NCBI GenBank assembly: GCA_007129695.1
Contig: SKVA01000282.1
Span: 1 to 8,537, forward strand
Source of the DNA: Spirochaetaceae bacterium
Lineage (GTDB): Bacteria; Spirochaetota; Spirochaetia; DSM-27196; SLST01
Length of the DNA stretch: 8,537 bases
Direction: 5' to 3'
Within the stretch, counting starts at the first letter, position 1. Each line of letters starts with the position of its first letter. Below, in pieces: positions 1-6,508 of the stretch. A program made the position numbers and the translations under genes. The notes beneath the pieces were generated by a model. It searched no databases and was not told the origin of the DNA. It was given only the letters and a program-made list of their open reading frames with translations.

Positions 1-761
1 AGGTAGGCGGTACCGGTCAGCACGACGAACAGCGGCGTCCCGACGAATGCCGACGCGATCAGCACAATCATGAGCGGCAGTGCGACCGCGCCGACCAGGT
101 CGAGCCAGAACAGATCGAGCGAAGAGATGAACGGCGGCACATCCAGAAAGAGCGTATACGCGAGGTTCGTCACCGACCCGAGCGCGAGCAGCGCGCCGAC
201 TGCGACCGCGGCGATGACCGCCGGCACGCGCGCACGGAACGCGGGTACCATCCGGGCGAACCGCATCGACATCACGATGAAACCGATCGGCACCGCGGCC
301 GCGAAGAACCGGACCGGAATGAACCAGACCACCAACCCGCGCCCAAACGCGGTGATCCACCATTCGGCGGCCGACACCGCGAACGCCGCGGTGAAGACGA
401 CCGCGATCAGATTCGCGATCGCATCTACCACGCGTTGCGCATTACCTGACAGTACCGACGACGCCGATACCGCCAGGTGCTGCCCCTCGCGCGCTGCGAG
501 CATTCCACCGATGAACCCGACCAGGAGTACTGTGTTCTGGATCAGATCGATCGCGTCGGGTATGCCGGCGCGGAACAGTGTCCTGACCCCGATCTCCAGG
601 ATCGGGACGATCCCGAGCACCAGCAGCACCAGCAGGTTGAGCGCGTTCTCGACCCGCGCGACGATCGTATCGGTGCGCGGATCGCGCTCCTCGTGCATCA
701 CAACCGCGTCGCCTGCTGCAGGCACAGCAGGCGGCAGGTCAGTTGTCTCGTCGGTAGGCAT
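1..761 (-). CDS. TRAP transporter fused membrane subunit DctQ-DctM (3' part missing)
   Basis: Inner-membrane part of a tripartite ATP-independent periplasmic (TRAP) transporter, which imports a solute delivered by the binding protein using an ion gradient. Reading leftwards from the ATG at 759-761, 253 codons are open to the window edge. After a polar N-terminus of about 35 residues comes a DctQ domain: a first helix around residues 40-56, then the family pattern GIPDAIDLIQN followed by GFIGGMLAAREGQHLAV (Arg91 and His95 match the usual AAR..HI motif). Further hydrophobic segments follow, and from about residue 225 the sequence reads like the start of a DctM subunit (LPLMIVLIASAFVGTPLFVVL), so this is a QM fusion. 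The start overlaps the end of dctP by 23 bp in another frame, and no clear Shine-Dalgarno site precedes it. This suggests translational coupling, or a start at Met22. Truncated only by the window. Confidence 0.88.
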   Translation of the reverse strand, partial: MPTDETTDLPPAVPAAGDAVVMHEERDPRTDTIVARVENALNLLVLLVLGIVPILEIGVRTLFRAGIPDAIDLIQNTVLLVGFIGGMLAAREGQHLAVSASSVLSGNAQRVVDAIANLIAVVFTAAFAVSAAEWWITAFGRGLVVWFIPVRFFAAAVPIGFIVMSMRFARMVPAFRARVPAVIAAVAVGALLALGSVTNLAYTLFLDVPPFISSLDLFWLDLVGAVALPLMIVLIASAFVGTPLFVVLTGTAY

Positions 762-1755
762 CGAGGAGATCCCGGATCATCCGGTAGAGCTCGGCGTCAA
801 AGACGGTACCGACCATGACGTCGTAGCTCGCTTCGAGCTCACGTTCCCACAGCCGCCGCTCCTCCGCGGTTGGCTCATTCACGGTCAGACCGTAGGCGAC
901 CATCGTGTCGATCGCGCTCTGTTCGAGCTCCCTGACCGCGTCGGTGAGTCCATCGGCCAGGCGCGCTGCGGCGGCAAGCAGCTCGTCGCGAATCGCGCCG
1001 GGCAGCTGACGGTACGCGCGTTCGGACATGATGATCGCTCCGGGTGCGGGAGCAATCTGCAGGTCGAGCATGTTCGGCGTCGCGCCGAACCACTGGAACC
1101 CGGCGGCAAGGATCGGGACGGTCAGGTACGCGTTCGCCATGTTGTTCGCGAGCGACGCAAGGCGCTCGGTCAGCGGGATCGCGACCGACTGGTAGCCGAG
1201 CAGCTGGTACGCGCGCACGATCGCCTGCTCTTCCGGGCTCGCGGCGATCACGGTAGCGCGCAGATCATCGGGCGTACGCACCGGACGCGCCGAAAACGGA
1301 TAGACCCAGCCCGCCATCGACCACGACAGCACACGGAACCCCTGCCCCTCGATCTGCTGTTCGATGCTGCGCCGAGTCCGCTCGAACACGTGATTGTACT
1401 CGGCCTCGCTCCGTATAAGCAGCGGCATGCTGAGCGTCATCACCTTGTCACTCAGCGCGGCAAGCCCGGTGTTGGTCATCACGACCGCCTGCAGCTGACC
1501 TATCCGCATCTTGCGGACCATGTCGGCCTCGTCGCCGGCGATCGAGTTGTGGAACACCTGGACGCGGACACGACCGTCGGATATGCGCTGCCACTCTGCC
1601 GCGAGCTGATTGAGCGATCGCCCCCACGGCGAGTTTTCGGGCGCGGCGCTGCCGATCCGGATCGTCTGGGCGGGGATGGACACGGTTACCCAGAGGGCAG
1701 CGACCACGACGAGGATGACCCGCCGCGTCCTGGAGGTATGGCTGGTCGTACTCAA
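739..1755 (-). CDS. dctP: TRAP transporter periplasmic substrate-binding protein, DctP family (TatP-like)
   Basis: Periplasmic receptor that captures the solute and passes it to the DctQM membrane unit encoded just downstream. I chose the TTG at 1753-1755, preceded by GAGGAA (1761-1766), over the more upstream TTG at 1801-1803, because the latter coincides with a -35 TTGACA. The resulting 338-residue protein starts with a basic stretch (RTRR, residues 9-12), a hydrophobic core (13-27) and a likely cleavage site after Ala29 or Gln30, so it has a signal peptide. The mature part opens with the DctP-like IRIGSAAPENSPWG and contains FHNSIAGDEADMVRKMRIGQLQAV (split here by domain position, about 68-91) and WSMAGWVYPFSARPVRTPDDL (about 145-165). 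Length and order fit the family. The usual LKIR motif carrying the carboxylate-binding arginine is replaced by ATVIAAS (167-173), so the substrate may not be a dicarboxylate. Confidence 0.9.
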   Translation of the reverse strand: MSTTSHTSRTRRVILVVVAALWVTVSIPAQTIRIGSAAPENSPWGRSLNQLAAEWQRISDGRVRVQVFHNSIAGDEADMVRKMRIGQLQAVVMTNTGLAALSDKVMTLSMPLLIRSEAEYNHVFERTRRSIEQQIEGQGFRVLSWSMAGWVYPFSARPVRTPDDLRATVIAASPEEQAIVRAYQLLGYQSVAIPLTERLASLANNMANAYLTVPILAAGFQWFGATPNMLDLQIAPAPGAIIMSERAYRQLPGAIRDELLAAAARLADGLTDAVRELEQSAIDTMVAYGLTVNEPTAEERRLWERELEASYDVMVGTVFDAELYRMIRDLLDAYRRDN

Positions 1756-1774
1756 AGCGGTTCCTCGGACCCAC

Positions 1775-1803
1775 AGACTACGGTCGCGACCTGCCCGTGT
1801 CAA
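1775..1803 (-). promoter_or_regulatory. sigma70-like promoter of the TRAP operon
   Basis: On the minus strand, a perfect -35 TTGACA (1803-1798) is followed by a 17-base spacer and the -10 TAGTCT (1780-1775). The predicted transcript start falls near 1768, only a few bases before the GAGGAA ribosome site of dctP. The promoter lies in the 61-bp gap between the DUF456 gene and dctP, so the transporter can be expressed apart from its upstream neighbour. The -10 is weak (3 of 6 consensus bases). Confidence 0.6.
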
Positions 1804-1816
1804 GTTCGATCTCCGC

Positions 1817-2311
1817 TCACTGAAACAGCAGAACTGCCGACCTGACGAAGAAGAACGCGATGATCGAAGTCACTGCAAGCTTGAGCACGATCCCCGCGAT
1901 CGTTCCCTTGAACACGGCGATCGCGGCCTTCAGCGGCTCTTCGTTCTCCTTGTTGAACAGGAGCTCACCCAGATACGCGCCGGCGAACGCGCCGATGATC
2001 GTGCCGATCGGCGTCAGAAAGCTGCCGCCGATCATCCCGATGATGCTGCCCCAGACACCGGCCTTGCTCGCCCCGGCGCGCCGGGAGCTCAGCGCGGGAA
2101 GCGCATTGTCGAGCAGTGTCACCGCGAGCGCCGCGACCCCGAGCGCGACCGTCATCCAGACCGGAAGCAGTCCCCATCCCCCGGGCAGCATCACGAGTAC
2201 GATCGCGGCGAAGCCCAGGATCGGCCCGGGGAGTGCCGGAATCACGCAGCCTATGAAGCCCGCGGTCAGGAAGAGCGCGCCGAGTACGGTCATTACGATC
2301 GAGTAGGTCAT
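1817..2311 (-). CDS. DUF456 family membrane protein
   Basis: Small inner-membrane protein of 164 residues, the normal length for DUF456. The family has no established function. It shows an N-terminal helix pair joined by the family motif PALPGP (residues 25-30), another helix pair (about 31-67), a polar loop rich in Ser and Arg, and then the typical glycine-rich stretch (about 84-118: GSIIGMIGG, PIGTIIGAFAGAYLGELL). A short charged loop (NKENEEPLKAA) and a C-terminal hydrophobic segment follow. The ATG at 2309-2311 has a well-placed GGAGG upstream (minus strand, GGAGGCTGCATG). It is the first gene of the left-hand minus-strand cluster and diverges from the ThuA-like gene. The following TRAP genes have their own promoter, so a functional link is not implied. 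Confidence 0.85.
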   Translation of the reverse strand: MTYSIVMTVLGALFLTAGFIGCVIPALPGPILGFAAIVLVMLPGGWGLLPVWMTVALGVAALAVTLLDNALPALSSRRAGASKAGVWGSIIGMIGGSFLTPIGTIIGAFAGAYLGELLFNKENEEPLKAAIAVFKGTIAGIVLKLAVTSIIAFFFVRSAVLLFQ

Positions 2312-2442
2312 GCAGCCTCCGACGCGAGCCTACCACAGAAGACGAGCGCAGCGACACGGTGCGGCCGCCCGCTTGCGTGCTTGATCGATAGCGAAGTGTG
2401 TGAGAGGATGCAGCTACATCTGACAGCAAACCCGAGGAGCTT
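2312..2442. promoter_or_regulatory. divergent intergenic region between DUF456 and ThuA-like genes
   Basis: This 131-bp gap must hold promoters for both directions. For the minus strand, TAGGCT preceded by TGG (extended -10 type, about 2332-2327) is a weak candidate with no good -35. For the plus strand, TTGATC (2381-2386) with GAGGAT 17 bases later is equally weak. A GAGGAG ribosome site (2434-2439) lies three bases before the ATG at 2443. I see no convincing operator palindrome, so the promoters are assigned by necessity rather than by strong motifs. Confidence 0.35.
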
Positions 2443-3159
2443 ATGAAAGCACTGATAGTATGGGGTGGATGGGACGGTCACGAGCCGAACCAGGTCGCAC
2501 ACCGATTCAAGGACACGCTCGAAGCCGAAGGCTTCGACGTCGAGGTCTCCGAGACGCTCGACTCGCTCGGCGACGAGGCAGCGCTCAAGAAGCTGCACCT
2601 GATCGTCCCGGTCTGGACGATGGGTAAGATCGCGAACGAGCAATGCAACGCCGTATCCGCGGCGGTCGCGGCGGGGGTCGGTCTGGCCGGGTGCCACGGA
2701 GGCATGTGCGACGCGTTCCGTGAGAGCACGCTGTGGCAGTTCATCACCGGCGGCAACTGGGTTTCGCACCCGGGCGGCGACGGCGTCGAGTACCCCGTGC
2801 ACATCCGCAACAGTTCGAGCGGCCTGATGGACGGAATCAACGATTTCACCGTCAAGAGCGAGCAGTACTACCTGCACGTCGACCCCGCGGTGGAGGTCCT
2901 CGCGACCACGCCGTTCCCGGTCGTCGACTGGTTCCACTCGACGAACCGGCACGTCGACATGCCGGTCATCTGGACGAAGCGCTGGGGGCACGGCCGCGTC
3001 TACTACAACTCGCTCGGCCATCACAACGACGTCTTCGACGTTCCCGAAGCGCTGGAAACGATGCGCCGCGGGCTCCTGTGGGCTGCCGAGGGTCGCCGGA
3101 TCGCGATCGAGCAGAAGCTCGACCCGTCGGTCTTCGAAAGCGGCGCGAAGATGTTCTAG
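2443..3159 (+). CDS. ThuA-like domain protein (glutamine amidotransferase-like fold)
   Basis: A 238-residue protein of the ThuA family (trehalose utilisation protein A, class I glutamine amidotransferase-like fold), likely cytoplasmic because no signal peptide is visible. Family marks include the N-terminal strand and turn KALIVWGGWDGHEP (residues 2-15), the nucleophile-elbow-like GCHGGMCDAF (83-92), WVSHPGGDG (106-114), the SEQYYLHVDP segment (139-148) and the C-terminal GRVYYNSLGHHNDVF (about 185-199). The ATG follows GAGGAG at a short three-base spacing. The downstream Gfo/Idh/MocA gene starts 9 bp after the stop, so the two form an operon. In rhizobia the ThuA/ThuB pair acts on trehalose-type disaccharides through 3-keto intermediates. 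A role in keto-sugar processing here is inferred from that pairing, and the actual substrate cannot be read from the sequence. Confidence 0.88.
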   Translation: MKALIVWGGWDGHEPNQVAHRFKDTLEAEGFDVEVSETLDSLGDEAALKKLHLIVPVWTMGKIANEQCNAVSAAVAAGVGLAGCHGGMCDAFRESTLWQFITGGNWVSHPGGDGVEYPVHIRNSSSGLMDGINDFTVKSEQYYLHVDPAVEVLATTPFPVVDWFHSTNRHVDMPVIWTKRWGHGRVYYNSLGHHNDVFDVPEALETMRRGLLWAAEGRRIAIEQKLDPSVFESGAKMF

Positions 3160-3168
3160 GAGAGCGGC

Positions 3169-4260
3169 ATGAAGAGAATGAGAGCAGGCATCATCGGCGT
3201 CGGGAACATCAGCGGGATCTACCTGAAGAACCTGACGACCGTCTTTGCAGACAGGGTCGAGCTGGTCGGCTGCGCCGACATGATCGCAGAGCGCGCGGCG
3301 ACCGCGGTGAGCGAGTATGGACTGAAGCGCGCGTACGCGTCGGTCGGCGAGATGCTCGCCGACGACTCGATCGATCTCGTCGTGAACCTGACGATCCCGA
3401 ACGCGCACTACCAGGTCTGCGCCGACGCGGTCGCGGCCGGCAAGCACGTCTACGTCGAAAAGCCTCTGTGTATCGAGCTCGACGAATCGCAGCGCCTCCT
3501 GGAAGCGGCAGACAAGCGCGGCGTACGCGTCGGCGGTGCGCCGGATACCTTCCTGGGCGCGGGCATCCAGACGTGCCGCAAACTGATCGACGACGGTTGG
3601 ATCGGCAAGCCGATCGCGGCGACCGCGTTCATGACCTGCCACGGACACGAAAGCTGGCACCCGGCCCCCGAGTTCTACTACAAGAAGGGCGGCGGCCCGA
3701 TGTTCGACATGGGACCCTACTACCTCACCGCGCTGGTCAACCTGATCGGCCCGGTCGCGACGGTGTCGGGCTCGACGCGCGTGACCTTCCCCGAACGCAC
3801 GATCACGAGCGAACCGCTCAAGGGGACGCGGGTGGCCGTCGACGTCCCGACGCACGTCGTCGGCATGCTCGACTTCGCCAACGGCGCGGTGGCGACGATC
3901 ATCACGTCGTTCGACGTCTGGGGCGCAAACCTTCCGCGGATCGAGATCTACGGGACCGAGGGTTCGCTCAGCGTGCCCGACCCGAACACGTTCGGCGGAC
4001 CGGTCAGGATCCTGCGCTCCGGGCAGAAGGAATGGAGCGCGATGCCGCTCAGCCACGCCTACGCGGAGAACAGCCGCGGCCTGGGCGTCGCCGAAATGGC
4101 CGACGCGATCACAAACGGCCGCGACCACCGTGCATCGGGTGCGCTCACCGGCCACGTGCTCGAGGTCATGCACGGCATCCACATCGCCGCCGACTCGGGT
4201 TCGCGCTACAAAATGAAAAGCGCCGGCGTGCAGCCGGAGCTTCTTCCGCAGCAGTTCTAG
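3169..4260 (+). CDS. Gfo/Idh/MocA family NAD(P)-dependent oxidoreductase
   Basis: A 363-residue sugar or inositol dehydrogenase-type enzyme, probably cytosolic. The Rossmann fold opens with GIIGVGNISGIY (dinucleotide GxGN at residues 10-13). The family EKP motif, with the usual catalytic lysine, is Glu97-Lys98-Pro99 in HVYVEKPLC. The second-domain motif is GGGPMFDMGPYY (174-185). Asp180 is kept, but the histidine often found four residues later (DxGxH) is Tyr184. The start ATG at 3169 sits behind AGGAGAG, which overlaps the stop codon of the ThuA-like gene, pointing to coupled translation. An in-frame ATG at 3178 is an alternative. With ThuA as partner, a ThuB-like role in oxidising a glycoside or its keto-derivative is the best inference. 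The coenzyme (NAD or NADP) and substrate are not determinable here. Confidence 0.92.
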   Translation: MKRMRAGIIGVGNISGIYLKNLTTVFADRVELVGCADMIAERAATAVSEYGLKRAYASVGEMLADDSIDLVVNLTIPNAHYQVCADAVAAGKHVYVEKPLCIELDESQRLLEAADKRGVRVGGAPDTFLGAGIQTCRKLIDDGWIGKPIAATAFMTCHGHESWHPAPEFYYKKGGGPMFDMGPYYLTALVNLIGPVATVSGSTRVTFPERTITSEPLKGTRVAVDVPTHVVGMLDFANGAVATIITSFDVWGANLPRIEIYGTEGSLSVPDPNTFGGPVRILRSGQKEWSAMPLSHAYAENSRGLGVAEMADAITNGRDHRASGALTGHVLEVMHGIHIAADSGSRYKMKSAGVQPELLPQQF

Positions 4261-4267
4261 ACCGAGC

Positions 4268-4293
4268 CCCCGCGGCGACCGATAGCCGCGGGG
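4268..4293 (+). terminator. GC-rich hairpin after the ThuA/Gfo operon
   Basis: A perfect 9-bp inverted repeat, CCCCGCGGC (4268-4276) and GCCGCGGGG (4285-4293), with an 8-base loop lies 7 bases after the Gfo/Idh/MocA stop codon. Position and strength suit a transcript end or 3' stabilising hairpin. No T-tract follows, so it is not a classical Rho-independent terminator. The next gene has its own promoter further on. Confidence 0.5.
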
Positions 4294-4338
4294 ACGATGG
4301 CACTGACGGGGGGCACGCGCGGGGGCCACACCCTCACT

Positions 4339-4367
4339 TTGCCTGACGTGCCTCAGTATGCTACGTT
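4339..4367 (+). promoter_or_regulatory. sigma70-like promoter upstream of the 284-residue protein
   Basis: TTGCCT (-35, 4339-4344), a 17-base spacer and TACGTT (-10, 4362-4367) directly preceded by TGC, which gives an extended -10. The predicted transcript start is near 4374, just before the purine-rich ribosome site GAGGTAGGA (4375-4383) and the GTG at 4386. The spacing of all elements is right, but the -10 is far from consensus. Confidence 0.5.
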
Positions 4368-4385
4368 GTCGCGCGAGGTAGGAAC

Positions 4386-5240
4386 GTGAACTCATCTCCC
4401 GCTTGGTTGGTCGCTCTGGGGTCAAAGCTGCGGGCCGGTCTGTCGGGCGCCTCTGGCCTGCGACCGTGGCCCGAGTCCCCGCTCTACGAGTTTCCGGCAT
4501 CCGATCCCGACTGGACTCCGCCACCGACGGTCGAAGAGGCCATGCGGGCCATCGAGGGGCGCTACGCGCACTACGACGTCGTCGCGTATCAGGACGTGAC
4601 CACGAAGAAGCCGATGCGGACCTTCGTCGTGTCGTACGGCTTCACCGAGTTCCGGATCGAGGACGGCCGGCTCCTGCAGATCGACTCCTTCTGCCACGCC
4701 GAACAGGTACTCAACCGCGTCGGCGCCGAAGCGATCTTCAGCGATGCGGCATCGCGGGCCATCACGCCACCGGTACAGGAGGTCGAGCTCTCCTTGAGCG
4801 ACGGCCGGTGGCACGTGTACCGTCCCGCGTCTCCCACGCTGCTCGGCATCGCCGGAGACCCGTCGAAGCCGCTCTCAAGGGATCCGAACGACCCGAATCT
4901 TCTCGATCCGGACAACGACGGCAAGCCGGGAGTCACGGTCACGATCCGGGTCGGAAAGCTCTTCCAGGGCGACATCTACATCATCAGGCGAGAGATCTAC
5001 CACCACCATCTGGTACTCAACTCCAACGGAAACCTCTACGGGCACGTCGTCGATGAATCCGAGCAGTTTGTCGTCGGCGCCTCCAGAAGGATCTTCCGGC
5101 AGGAGTCCAACATGAAGCAGATCGCGGATCGGGGAATGAGTCCGATCTTCCTGGTACGCGTGGATGACGATATCGATTCGTGCGACCGGCTGATGGCCGC
5201 GCGAGATCGGCTCTTCCCGCCGGCACCGTCGTTCCGGTAG
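4386..5240 (+). CDS. uncharacterised protein with a DxDxDG loop
   Basis: I do not recognise this 284-residue protein. It starts at GTG behind GAGGTAGGA. A stop at 4344 closes the frame upstream, and no other good upstream start exists. The N-terminus is only weakly hydrophobic and shows no clear signal peptide or lipobox. Visible parts are a region with alternating strands and a HAEQV segment (about 75-108), a segment that looks like the second half of a beta structure, and then DPDNDGKPGVTVTIRV (174-189). Asp174, Asp176 and Asp178 followed by Gly179 resemble a calcium-binding loop of dockerin or thrombospondin-3 type. After it come GDIYIIRREIY, a triple histidine (YHHHLVL), NGNLYGHVVDESEQFVVGAS and an acidic patch (VDDDID). 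The dehydrogenase gene begins 31 bp downstream and is probably co-transcribed. The product could be secreted by a route not evident here, or it could be cytoplasmic. Confidence 0.8.
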   Translation: MNSSPAWLVALGSKLRAGLSGASGLRPWPESPLYEFPASDPDWTPPPTVEEAMRAIEGRYAHYDVVAYQDVTTKKPMRTFVVSYGFTEFRIEDGRLLQIDSFCHAEQVLNRVGAEAIFSDAASRAITPPVQEVELSLSDGRWHVYRPASPTLLGIAGDPSKPLSRDPNDPNLLDPDNDGKPGVTVTIRVGKLFQGDIYIIRREIYHHHLVLNSNGNLYGHVVDESEQFVVGASRRIFRQESNMKQIADRGMSPIFLVRVDDDIDSCDRLMAARDRLFPPAPSFR

Positions 5241-5271
5241 ACTCTTGCGCGGAGATCTCGGGAGGGGGACG

Positions 5272-6321
5272 ATGGGAAGAAACAGGCAGATCCGCGAGTA
5301 CATCAGGGCGTACCAGTGGTCGGACATGCTGGCGATGGCGCGCAACAACAAGGCAAACCCCAGACAGTGCACCGATGACTTCGCGAACCGGCTGGTTGTC
5401 ATCACCGGTGCAACGTCCGGGATCGGGTACGCCACCGCTCGCGCGTACGCACGCCATGGTGCCCACCTGCTGTGCGTCAACCGGAACGCCGAGAAGTCGA
5501 GGGCGCTCTGTGGGGAGTTGGAGCGCGAGTTCGGGGTCCGCTGCCGTGACATCATCGCCGACCTCAGCCGGCTCGAGGACATGCACCGCGTCGGATACCA
5601 GTTGTCGCAGCTCAGCGAACCGATCGACGTACTGATTCACAACGCGGGAACGTATCTGACGCGGCGCGTGGTGACAGCCGACGGCCTGGACACCGTTCTT
5701 GCGGTCAACCACCTGTCGTCATTCGTGATCACTACCCTGCTCCTGGACAAGCTCCGGAGGCAAGCGCACGGACGCGTGCTTCTGGTGAGCTCCGAGGCGC
5801 ACCGGTTCGCTCCGTGGGGACTGCATCTTGACGACCTCTGCTGGGAGCGGCGTCGATACTCGGGTCTTCGCAGCTACGGCTCGGCGAAGCTCGCTCAACT
5901 CCTGTCGATGCTCACGTTCGACGAGTTGCTCGGCGAGTGCAACGTGACGATAAACGCGATGCACCCGGGCGCGGTGAAGACCGAATCGGGCAAGGAGAAC
6001 GGAGCGCTCTACAAGTGGTACAAGAGCCGGATCCTGGAACGCAACTTCCGCTCCACTACGATCTCGGCCGATGCACTCTACTACCTGGGCGTTTCAGCCG
6101 AGGTCGACGGCGTCAGGGGGAAGTTCTTCAACCTGACGACGCTGGAGAATCCGGCGCCACCGGCGCTCGACCGGGCGGCCGCCGAAAAGTTGCGCGATGT
6201 CAGCCTGGCTCTCGGGCGTCTCGATGATCCGCTGCGTTCGCCGGCGCCCTCGGGACGCGAGGAGGATGCCCCGGAACTCTGGGGTGAGACCCCGATCGCA
6301 GAGTCCGGTGGGCTTACCTGA
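5272..6321 (+). CDS. classical short-chain dehydrogenase/reductase (SDR), retinol-dehydrogenase-like
   Basis: NAD(P)-dependent oxidoreductase of 349 residues. I chose the ATG at 5272, which has GGAGGGGG (5261-5268) before it, over the TTG at 5245. After an N-terminal extension of about 38 residues (RNRQIREYIRAYQWSDM...) comes the cofactor motif TGATSGIG (45-52), then HNAG (Asn124-Gly126), VNHLSSF, the catalytic serine region VSSEAH (Ser173/Ser174) and the catalytic pair in YGSAK (Tyr202, Lys206). MHPGAVKTE follows. The order and the SEAHRFAP and WERRRYSGLRSYG context resemble retinol-dehydrogenase/WWOX-type SDRs, which often act on lipidic alcohols or ketones. The family core is about 250-300 residues, so the extension and a Pro/Glu-rich tail (about 320-349) are extra. 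Its 3' end overlaps the convergent membrane gene by 8 bp. The substrate is unknown. Confidence 0.9.
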   Translation: MGRNRQIREYIRAYQWSDMLAMARNNKANPRQCTDDFANRLVVITGATSGIGYATARAYARHGAHLLCVNRNAEKSRALCGELEREFGVRCRDIIADLSRLEDMHRVGYQLSQLSEPIDVLIHNAGTYLTRRVVTADGLDTVLAVNHLSSFVITTLLLDKLRRQAHGRVLLVSSEAHRFAPWGLHLDDLCWERRRYSGLRSYGSAKLAQLLSMLTFDELLGECNVTINAMHPGAVKTESGKENGALYKWYKSRILERNFRSTTISADALYYLGVSAEVDGVRGKFFNLTTLENPAPPALDRAAAEKLRDVSLALGRLDDPLRSPAPSGREEDAPELWGETPIAESGGLT

Positions 6322-6508
6322 ACCAGTCGGCCACCGGCGTGATCTCCGGCTTGTAGACCATGAGGATGAACACCACGACCAGCGGCAGAACTCCGACCAT
6401 CGATATCCACAGGCGCACCTTGAGAAGCCGCATGAGCTCCTGAGGAAGCTCCGGTGCAAGGGGGTCGACGGCGGCGATCAGCCTCTGATCCGGTACTGCG
6501 TCGGGATA
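6314..6508 (-). pseudogene. C-terminal part of the frameshifted DUF2269-like gene
   Basis: Open frame on the minus strand from after a TGA (codon ending at 6509) to the TAA at 6314-6316. It encodes a polar linker (AAVDPLAPELPQELMRLLK) and one hydrophobic helix (WISMVGVLPLVVVFILMVY) followed by KPEITPVADWFR. This is the final helix and KP tail expected of DUF2269 proteins. If translated separately, a 39-residue single-helix peptide could start at the ATG 6431-6433 behind AGGAG, but a direct continuation of the upstream frame explains it better. Its stop overlaps the stop of the convergent dehydrogenase gene, so there is no space for a terminator between the two. Confidence 0.7.

Noticed and set aside
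414..423. GCGATCGC octamer (also near 8130), considered as a repeated signal
   Set aside because: Only a few copies occur, within codons for Ala, Ile and similar residues in GC-rich genes. There is no sign of enrichment.
70..1845. 591-codon open frame on the plus strand
   Set aside because: It is antisense to dctQM and dctP. The low-complexity Thr/Ala/Arg composition and lack of any domain pattern mark it as a shadow.
1610..2446. 278-codon open frame on the plus strand
   Set aside because: It is antisense to the DUF456 gene, which has a textbook membrane pattern. The Arg/Asp/Glu-rich translation is an artefact.
2733..4346. 537-codon open frame on the plus strand
   Set aside because: It is a frame-shifted reading of the ThuA/Gfo operon, very rich in Arg and Gly, with no motif.
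2308..4524. 738-codon open frame on the minus strand
   Set aside because: It lies antisense to the ThuA-like, Gfo/Idh/MocA and following genes, all of which have clear family motifs and ribosome sites. Its product is rich in Arg, Asp, Val and Ala without domain pattern, as expected for an antisense frame in GC-rich DNA.
6314..6433. Independent 39-residue single-helix protein
   Set aside because: It has an ATG and AGGAG, but its sequence matches the expected last helix and KP tail of the DUF2269-like protein just upstream, so a frameshifted fragment is the simpler reading.
6478..6500. Programmed frameshifting site in the DUF2269-like gene
   Set aside because: There is no slippery heptamer or homopolymer run at the junction, and no obvious stimulatory hairpin was seen.
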